This document shows positions 7,453 to 12,353 of a stretch of 12,353 nucleotides of DNA, piece by piece. Below the pieces are notes generated by a model, which saw nothing but the letters and a program-made list of their open reading frames with translations, was not told where the DNA came from and searched no databases. Each line of letters starts with the position of its first letter. The first letter of the stretch is position 1. Made by a program: the position numbers and the translations under genes. This DNA is from Phoronis ovalis. Lineage: Eukaryota > Phoronida > Phoronidae. The stretch is from positions 1 through 12,353 of the forward strand of contig JAOXYB010045814.1 in the NCBI GenBank assembly GCA_028565635.1, given 5' to 3'.

Positions 7453-7468
7453 GGTCCTGAAAAGGTCC
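7453..7468 (-). terminator. Histone-type 3' stem-loop candidate 3, directly after gene B
   Basis: Minus strand: CCAAC then GGACCTTTTCAGGACC then ACCA. Apart from one internal stem mismatch (A opposite A in the third pair) this matches the classic form GGYCCTTTTCAGGRCC with ACCCA-like flanks, loop TTTC included. It begins 8 nt after the TAA (7479-7477) of gene B's last coding-like frame. Known: in histone genes this hairpin follows the stop closely and replaces polyadenylation. Position and flanks make chance less likely than for the other two. Confidence 0.6.
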
Positions 7469-7476
7469 GTTGGGTT

Positions 7477-7975
7477 TTACTGCCGAGGTTCAGCTGTTGG
7501 AGCTTTATTATTTTCTCTTTCGTACATTCTCTTCTCCAACATATCGAGGATTCTATCCATCGACTTAGTGCTTTGTTGTGGAAGATATGGATCTTCTTCA
7601 GATTCTTCTCTTCATTGATTTTCTTTCCGCACGCATTTATGAGTCCAGTCGCCCTTTTCTTCTTGTTTCTTGGTGTGGGCCTCGAATGTGTTTGTGGGTC
7701 GTCTCAGCGATGGCATGTATCCCGGCATTTAAATTTTCCTTAGCCGGCGCACCTGGTCTTTTTAATACTACTCTGACAATAAGTTTGTGCAGCTTGTCAT
7801 CCAGCTGTTTCAGTAGGTTCCACTTTTCGATGTCCGTCAGCCAATTTTTCAGTGCTGAAGGTGGCATAACTTCCGGCCTTTTCTGCTGCTTAGGTTTTTT
7901 ATACGGTTTGTCATTTCTGCGCTAGCCTTTATTGCCATTTGGTCGTTCTTTTTCGTCGGTTGAATGTCTGCCCAT
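7477..7975 (-). pseudogene. Gene B: basic, non-histone coding-like gene, frameshifted, with histone-like 3' hairpin
   Basis: I do not recognise the family. The first frame opens with ATG at 7975 (MGRHSTDEKERPNGNKG), meets a TAG at 7924-7922, then continues with KPYKKPKQQKRPE, ALKNWLTDIEKWNLLKQLDD, KLIVRVVLKRPGAPAKENLN and AIAETTHKHI to a TAA at 7639-7637. After one or two frameshifts the last segment (from about 7611) reads EEDPYLPQQSTKSMDRILDM and ends APTAEPRQ at TAA 7479-7477. Likely ancestral length is about 165 residues: a basic tail, a helical middle, an acidic patch, and a short coiled-coil-like end (ILDMLEKRMYERENN). It is not a core histone or H1 by eye. The frameshifts and stop suggest a pseudogene, though sequence error cannot be excluded. 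Confidence 0.5.
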
Positions 7976-7980
7976 TTTGA

Positions 7981-8233
7981 AGAGTTTAAAATAAACTGTA
8001 CTGCTATGTGTCTACCGTTCTGTTTATGTTCCTGGGTATATTGGAATTTAAAGTGAAATCTTATTATTAATAACCAATCATTATTAAGTGGCGTATTTGT
8101 TAGCCAATTAAATGCCTGCAGTGTTTAACATGAGTTTAGTACAGTTAAATGCTGGTGTGCATTCTGGATCCTATGTTTTTCTTTGTTGGTTTTAGCCAAT
8201 CAAAGTGCTGGGATGTGAATCTTATTAGCCAAT
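7981..8233. promoter_or_regulatory. Cluster of four CCAAT boxes with a TATA-like element upstream of gene B
   Basis: CCAAT occurs on the + strand at 8074, 8104, 8196 and 8229, three of them as TTAGCCAAT(C/T)(A) type words; on the minus strand each reads (G/A)ATTGGCTAA, the inverted-CCAAT (Y-box) form. A TATA-like GTTTATTTTAAAC on the minus strand lies at 7984-7996, just before the gene B ATG (7975). Regular clustering in AT-rich DNA and the location support a promoter. Activity is inferred. Confidence 0.45.
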
Positions 8234-8840
8234 CAAATGACTGTTTTAAGTTTCTGGTTTCCGGGTTGTTTAGTGCATTTGTGCATCTAGTATCCTCTAG
8301 ATTTGATTTCTCAGTTATTTTCGTTTATATGGTACCTGCGGCAAGTCTTTTTTTTCCCTCTTTCCTTTTTTTATGGATTAAAAACTTTTTAACAGTAGAC
8401 ATTTTTTATGTTATTGGTTTGTTATTTTTTAAAAAGTTGTTTGTGGATGGGATAAAGTAATTGTAGCTATTATTTGTTTTAAACCGCTTCTGCATATAGG
8501 GGCAGGAGAGTGGAGTTTTATAATATGGCACTGTTTAGGCCCTGTAGATTTGTATGGTTTCGTGTATTATAAGGTGTATTTATGTACATGGTTCATTATT
8601 TTTGTTTTAATCTCATCTGTATGGTGTGTCTTTAAGATTCTTATTGCTTTTGTTATAGTTCTTCCATTAGTTGTATTAGAATACTGAGGTTTGAGTGGCT
8701 GGATTCAGGTTGTCTCATTGAGAGTGCGATTTTTTTGTCTACCCGAGCTTAAAGATTTTTTCTTTTCTGTGATAGGCTTAAGGTGTTGGGGGTTAGTGCT
8801 TTGTTGTGCGTGTTTTCTGTGGTTTATGCTGATTCTTGCT
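8234..8840. other. T-rich spacer between genes A and B
   Basis: The plus strand is rich in T and TTTT runs. Open frames of up to about 100 codons on that strand (8149-8460, 8691-8903) are almost entirely hydrophobic (Phe, Leu, Val, Ser) as expected of T-rich noncoding DNA. I see no convincing gene or RNA. Confidence 0.45.
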
Positions 8841-9127
8841 CTAACCAAGGTGTCTGACAAATTTTTGCTGCGTGAGTGTTCTTGGATGGTTTATTTCGTC
8901 TAGTTTAGCTGTGATATGATCAAAAATTGATACAGACGATAAACCTGCTTCTGTCAAAACAGACAGTTTGGAGATTTCATGCTCAGCTATAGTTTGAAGC
9001 CGTACTGCATGTTTAATGGTTTCGCATGATCCAGAGTTACTGTTTTAGCGTGGTTTTCTGTCTCTGTTTCTGCTAAAGTTCCGAGAGGTTGATTCATGGT
9101 TACATGTTTAAGGAGAGGTTTGGTCAT
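8841..9127 (-). pseudogene. Gene A: frameshifted coding-like ORF of unknown family
   Basis: Unrecognised. ATG at 9127 opens a 46-codon frame (MTKPLLKHVTMNQPLGTLAE, then ETENHAKTVTLDHAK) that stops at 8987. A second frame, open across the overlap from about 9017 to TAG at 8843-8841, reads KHAVRLQTIAEHEISKLSVL, then AGLSSVSIFDHITAKLDEIN and ends QQKFVRHLG. The seam falls where HAKPLN of the first frame overlaps IKHAV of the second, so one indel explains the break. Joined conceptually it is about 90 residues, mixed charge, largely helical, without Cys clusters or catalytic motifs that I can name. No histone-like hairpin follows it. It lies 155 bases inside the right direct repeat. Confidence 0.45.
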
Positions 9128-9281
9128 TCTCTTATTTTTTTAGAGATATCTCATTGTGTTAAACACACCAGGGCACGGGTGTTTGGTAAAGTACGCTGCT
9201 CCCGCCCCCTGGGCCGTTCAAGCTTAAGGCAACCTACTCATTGGGACTCCCAGTAGGAGTGCTCAGATCCCTGCGAATATA

Positions 9282-9574
9282 GATTAAAGTGTGAGGTAGG
9301 AGTCTAACCAAATACAGAACCAACGTACTGTTAGACACTGTTGAACTACGGGCAGTTTAGGGCTGCTATGTGTAGGTGTGGTTGTGTACTAGACTCCGTG
9401 TGGGCGGATTTTTAAATGAGCACGTTAGAAATCCTGAGAACAGTATAGATCTATAGGGAGAGAACCCTGTTTGGTACTGAGATAGGTATATATGGTCGTT
9501 CTATGTGTGAGTTTTGCTGGTGCAGAGTAAATAAAAATAATGAAAATCAATGTTTCATGGGTTTATGTGGTCTT
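9282..9574 (+). repeat. Right direct repeat, about 293 bp
   Basis: Partner of 6034-6348, same orientation, sharing GATTAAAGTGTGAGGTAG, ACTAGACTCCGTGTGGGCGG, CAGTATAGATCTATAGGGAG and TTTCATGGGTTTATGTGG. On the minus strand it contains CCATATATACC (about 9486-9496), a possible TATA box facing gene A. Confidence 0.88.
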
Positions 9575-9870
9575 AAAAAACACAAAAACGCAAATTCTTG
9601 CGATGTTGACTGATTCAAAATATGTTTTGTTTCCTTTTAACCCTAAAAAAAGCCAGACACACTCGGTTTTTAAGGGTTTTTGCCCGTTAAACACTTTTAA
9701 AAAAAATAAAACCTACCAACCGACTCAGTGTTAGAGGGCTTTCGCCCGTTATACAACTTTTATTTTTGGTATTGCCCTAGCCTATAAATCCTATGGCTTT
9801 TAGAAATCCACCTTAACATCGTCAAAACTTCTTCTTTCCAGGCAACAAACATATACCATATCAGGAATAA
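9575..9870 (+). repeat. A/T-rich stretch with two tandem GGGC-hairpin units, period 62
   Basis: Units start at 9661 (ACTCGGTTTTTAAGGGTTTT) and 9723 (ACTCAGTGTTAGAGGGCTTT). Each contains a small hairpin followed by GTTA(A/T)ACA and CTTTTA: GGGTTTTTGCCC at 9674-9685 and GGGCTTTCGCCC at 9736-9747. On the minus strand the second is GGGC-GAAA-GCCC, a GNRA tetraloop. The rest of the stretch shows nothing recognisable. Confidence 0.55.
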
Positions 9871-10290
9871 ACATGGCCACTAGACGACCATATTTTAAAT
9901 GATTAAGGTCAAAACCAATACTAACCTGTATTTTTGCCTTTATTTATCTTATGACTTAAATGATCTGCAAAACAAACCAAAGTTATGTCGCCATGTGGCC
10001 CACATGGTGGCCTTCTTCAAATAAATCAACCTTTGAATCATTCAGGTAATGCTTCATCTTTTTGGATACCATCACGTACTGTCTCGGGAAAAAATATGGC
10101 CATCAGTCGGCCTAATTGCAAGTAATCCAGATCAAAATCAACCGTGACCTACATTTTGGCCTAGATTTATGCTGTATCAAATTAGAAACTGCTCTGATCT
10201 GAGTGCAAACATGATCGTAAGTCAGCCATATTGGAAATAATCCAGGTCCCAATTGACACACCTATAAGCTACATTGTCACCAGAATGACA
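9871..10290 (+). repeat. Tandem or clustered copies of the GGCCAT / AGGTCAAAAT interspersed repeat
   Basis: Three diverged copies, about 9871-9960, 10098-10180 and 10211-10290. Each runs ATGGCC(A)..(C)AGTCGGCC, then AA(T)GTAATCCAG(A)TCAAAA or a variant, then a (T)GACCT(G/A)(T/C)ATTTTGCC block and a TTTATGCTGTA-like end. They share the block order of 5548-5800. GCCATGTGGCCCACATGGTGGC at 9991-10012 is a near-perfect palindrome between copies. No gene is seen. Confidence 0.6.
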
Positions 10291-10739
10291 TCTGTGTAAC
10301 TTGTAACATTAAAACAATTAAAAATTATCCTTGGCCTCTTAATGACCTTTTTATTTCAAGATTACCGATACATTATGTTGTTTATATTTACCTCTTTTTC
10401 TTTATGAAACCCAACTTGTCCTATTTCCATTGCAGCTGTTTTTTTTAAATTTGTTGCCATTGTATAGACTACATCCACATTATTTTGCTTATTTCCTACA
10501 GTAAAGAAATATACAAGAAGTTTAGCATTTAAACTAACTCTTACAATGGCACAGTTTAATGTGACACAGGCATGTTTAATATTGGAAACTTAATAGTTCG
10601 TTTACAGGCATTTACTGAACAAAAATTGATGTCTATTCATTCCAGTCCTCACTAGCTGTTCCTAATTTCAACCTCCTAACTAGATAGCCTTTTTGAAAAG
10701 GCAGGGTTGCTGCTATAGGCTTTTGTTAATTTTACATGA
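10291..10739. other. AT-rich stretch without recognisable gene
   Basis: No coding-like frame, RNA gene or clear repeat found. A small palindrome GCCTTTTTGAAAAGGC lies at about 10687-10702. Confidence 0.4.
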
Positions 10740-11560
10740 CCATTCAACATCCTTTTAGAACTTTCAGCAAATCTTAGAAATTCATTGCTTTGAGAATTTT
10801 AATGATCTCTAAATGCATAAAAAGCTGCTTTCTGAAAATTTTATGCCATTTTGAGATTCTAAACTTTTGACCTGAAAGGTCATCAAATACCTTTTTATAA
10901 CATAATACAATCATTTTGGAACATTACGAGAAATTTTAGAAATTTGCCCTTTCACATTCAAATGACCTTTTGACACTGATCACCAATGGTCTATCCTAGG
11001 GATATCACACCTCAAGTACCATGTCCTCAAGTACTATGTCACTCCTCAAGTATTGTAATGGTCTTTGAGGTATAACTTAATGAAAATTGGAAGATCAAAA
11101 AATTAATTGAAGATGCCTTTTAGAACAGAAATATTCTCAGAAGCCATCAAAATTACCTCGCCGTAACATGATACTATACTTTGAACATTTTGAGCAATTT
11201 TAGAAAATTGACCTTTGACCTCCAACTGACCTTTTGACCCAAGGTCAACAATGGCCAATCTCAGACATGTCGACTGAAGTACAATGTCCAAATCTGCATA
11301 CATATATACTATATCTTATTGAAGATTAGAAGATCAATAAATTAACTGAAGATGCCAAAAAAATAAAAAAGTCACCTTTTAGTACCGAAATATTCTCAAA
11401 GGTCATCAAAATTACTCAATACCATCATTTTTGAACATTTTTAGAAAACCCTTTTGACCTCAAGGTCAACGATGGCCTATCATGGGAATGCCACACCTGA
11501 GGTACAATGTTCCTAGCTGTAACTTTCTTTGAGATATAGCTTGGAAGATAAAGAAGTAAA
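10740..11560 (+). repeat. Tandem array of about 220-260 bp AGGTCA-rich units
   Basis: At least three units share the order GAAATATTCTC or similar, CATCAAAATTAC, GAACATTTT..TTTTAGAAA, (T)GACCTTTTGACC..GGTCA, CAATGGCC(T)ATC, CACACCT..AGTAC(A/C)ATG, CTTTGAGATATA and GAAGATCAATAAATTAA. The ..CAATGGCC anchor occurs near 10984, 11248 and 11468 (ACCAATGGTC in the first), giving spacing of about 264 and 220. Half-sites include TGACCTGAAAGGTCA (10868-10882), TGACCTTTGACCT (11209-11221) and TGACCTCAAGGTCA (11455-11468). A fourth copy lies at 3890-4030. The open frame on the minus strand at 11103-11303 is only repeat sequence. Confidence 0.75.
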
Positions 11561-11571
11561 CATGCCAATTC

Positions 11572-11713
11572 AATAGGCTTGCTCCATTATAGGAGCAACC
11601 CTAATTGGGGAGCAAGACTATTGGTACTGTACAATGAGATATAGCTTGCTGAAAATTGAAAAAGAAGAAAGAAAACATACAAAACTAATAGGCTTGCTCC
11701 CTTGTAGGAGCAA
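11572..11713 (+). repeat. Two hairpin repeats AATAGGCTTGCTCC
   Basis: AATAGGCTTGCTCC occurs at 11572-11585 and 11687-11700. Each is followed by a loop and GGAGCAA, forming TTGCTCC-(6)-GGAGCAA hairpins at 11579-11598 and 11694-11713. In the first, a longer complement, GGAGCAAGACTATT (11609-11622), pairs with the outer 14 bases with one mismatch. They sit just before the microsatellite, as in short inverted-repeat elements linked to tetranucleotide arrays in molluscs (established pattern; membership inferred). Confidence 0.6.
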
Positions 11714-11748
11714 TTATAAGTTATCCCAGTGGTTGTGATACACACCAC

Positions 11749-11920
11749 AGACAGACATACATACATACATACATACATAACCTAATACTTACATAAGATG
11801 CATGCATACATACATAACATGCTTGCACGCATGCATGCATACATACAAAAAACATACATACATACACACACACACAATTTTATATACATTACATTACACT
11901 TACACACACACACATATATT
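11749..11920 (+). repeat. CAGA/CATA/CA microsatellite, interrupted
   Basis: Starts ACAGACAGACATACATACAT and continues as interrupted CATA, CATG and CACA runs to about 11913, with a TGCATGCATGC-type stretch at 11821-11840. No protein is meant by the frames through it. Confidence 0.9.
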
Positions 11921-12139
11921 GAGATATAGATGGTGCTGCATACAAGTACTAGAACTTTTCAGCAGCTCTACAATTTTGTTATAATATAAGTGTGTTTTTC
12001 ATCTACAAACTCAGTTTAGTTACATAGGAAGATACTGTATTTATATTCATTAATATGGGAATTACTATAGAAGCCTGGCGAGTTAGAATTGGCTTCGGCA
12101 GTTTTCAACATAAAAGATGTTCAAGATTCAAAATTGCCG
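11921..12139. other. Stretch upstream of the non-LTR ORF, possible 5' UTR
   Basis: No feature recognised. The last part (about 12070-12139) is open in the same frame as the retrotransposon leader and may be its 5' untranslated or leader sequence. Confidence 0.3.
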
Positions 12140-12353
12140 ATGTTCATATCGGAAGTAGGTCAGTGTCTCTTGCTGTTAAAGTTTAGCCGTACTGCTATTG
12201 TGTGTATGTGGCGATGTTACAACAAATCCTGGTCCATATACAAGATCTCAATCGGAATTTGGTCAAACGGAGCATAAGAAAGAACCAACAAACGCACAAT
12301 TGATGGACTGCATGAACAAAAATTTTGAGGAACTTGGAAATAAAATCGAAAGC
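12140..12353 (+). pseudogene. Non-LTR retrotransposon ORF start with 2A-like peptide (partial, runs off window)
   Basis: Seen: ATG at 12140 opens a frame with a hydrophobic stretch QCLLLLKFSRTAIVCM. A different frame then carries GDVTTNPGP (12210-12236), followed without stop to the window end by YTRSQSEFGQ, TNAQLMDCMNKNF and EELGNKIES. One small indel near 12205 separates the leader frame from the 2A frame; in the 2A frame the nearest upstream stop is TAA at 12177-12179. Known: 2A-like D(V/I)ExNPGP motifs cause ribosome skipping and occur at the N-terminus of ORF1 in some CR1/L2-like non-LTR retrotransposons of sea urchins, molluscs and amphioxus, often after a Leu-rich leader. Here Thr replaces the usual Glu. 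The helical MNKNFEELGNKIES fits the coiled coil of such ORF1 proteins. A 2A-tagged NLR-type host gene is an alternative. Confidence 0.68.

Larger units (their letters stand above)
6034..9574 (-). mobile_element. Putative 3.5 kb cassette bracketed by direct repeats, with histone-like mRNA 3' ends
   Basis: Seen: two same-orientation repeats of about 300 bp (6034-6348 and 9282-9574) enclose A-rich-sense sequence whose coding-like frames all lie on the minus strand. On that strand the order is repeat, gene A, spacer, CCAAT cluster, gene B, two hairpins, gene D, CCAAT boxes, gene C, one hairpin, repeat. The six-base AAAAAA next to both outer edges could be a target duplication but is low complexity. 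Inference: an LTR-bracketed or segmentally duplicated element. The repeat ends are not TG..CA, and no reverse transcriptase, integrase or transposase is recognisable, so class membership is open. Confidence 0.45.

Noticed and set aside
6461-7468. Idea that the hairpins mark true core histone genes
   Set aside because: I looked for H2A, H2B, H3, H4 and H1 signatures on both strands next to each hairpin and saw none.
7361-7925. + strand open frames of 85 and 115 codons
   Set aside because: They are antisense shadows of gene B and its 3' hairpins; the minus strand has the better protein composition.
8149-8903. + strand hydrophobic open frames that could be membrane proteins
   Set aside because: They come from T-rich DNA (Phe, Leu, Val, Ser from TTN/TCN/GTN codons) with no loops, topology pattern or conserved motif.
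9150-9281. Possible tRNA-like or SINE head (GC-rich stretch with GTTCAAGC)
   Set aside because: I could not form a cloverleaf or find a matching A box; a single B-box-like word is not enough.
6034-9574. Idea that the direct repeats are canonical retroviral-type LTRs
   Set aside because: Ends are not TG..CA, no primer-binding site or polypurine tract is obvious, and no RT or integrase is recognisable inside; kept only as a bracketed cassette.
11802-11984. 60-codon open frame through the microsatellite
   Set aside because: It is a translation of CATA/CACA repeats (Thr, His, Tyr, Ile).
1-12353. CRISPR array, bacterial operon or riboswitch
   Set aside because: No evenly spaced identical repeats with unique spacers, no ribosome-binding sites with gene strings; the content is eukaryotic repeat DNA.

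Overview
This window looks like AT-rich, repeat-dense nuclear DNA from a metazoan. It has no bacterial gene layout, no long open reading frames, and several decayed transposable-element families plus a (CATA)n microsatellite. The combination of a DIRS-type tyrosine-recombinase retrotransposon, a 2A-bearing non-LTR retrotransposon, AGGTCA-rich interspersed repeats and short hairpin repeats next to tetranucleotide arrays fits a marine invertebrate, perhaps a mollusc. The host group is inference. I found no convincing intact host protein gene, tRNA or rRNA.

Layout. Positions 1-1882 are the 3' part of a decayed DIRS-like retrotransposon on the + strand: RNase H remnants (from about 164), an overlapping tyrosine recombinase pseudogene (575-1454, several frameshifts, one catalytic Arg replaced by Cys) and an inverted-repeat terminal structure (1638-1882). 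Positions 1981-4568 form a candidate DNA transposon with unusually long (about 258-286 bp) terminal inverted repeats and flanking TA. It carries a nested short inverted-repeat element (2427-2779) and a coding-like but broken unknown ORF (3187-3572). A third, solitary copy of the same terminal repeat lies at about 5086-5321.

Positions 6034-9574 are a 3.5 kb cassette bracketed by two direct repeats of about 300 bp. The minus strand inside holds two frameshifted coding-like genes (9127-8841 and 7975-7477), two weaker small ORFs, clusters of CCAAT boxes, and three 16-nt hairpins that resemble the 3'-end stem-loop of replication-dependent histone mRNAs. One hairpin sits 8 nt after a stop codon. 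I do not recognise the proteins as histones or as any family. This is the most unusual part of the window.

Positions 9575-11560 are dispersed and tandem repeats, including an array of about 220-260 bp units rich in AGGTCA half-sites with one perfect DR1. Positions 11572-11920 hold two hairpin repeats and a CATA/CACA microsatellite. At the right edge (12140-12353) a non-LTR retrotransposon ORF begins with a 2A-like GDVTTNPGP motif and runs off the window.

The elements do not form a common pathway. The window is best read as a graveyard of nested mobile elements with one unexplained cassette.
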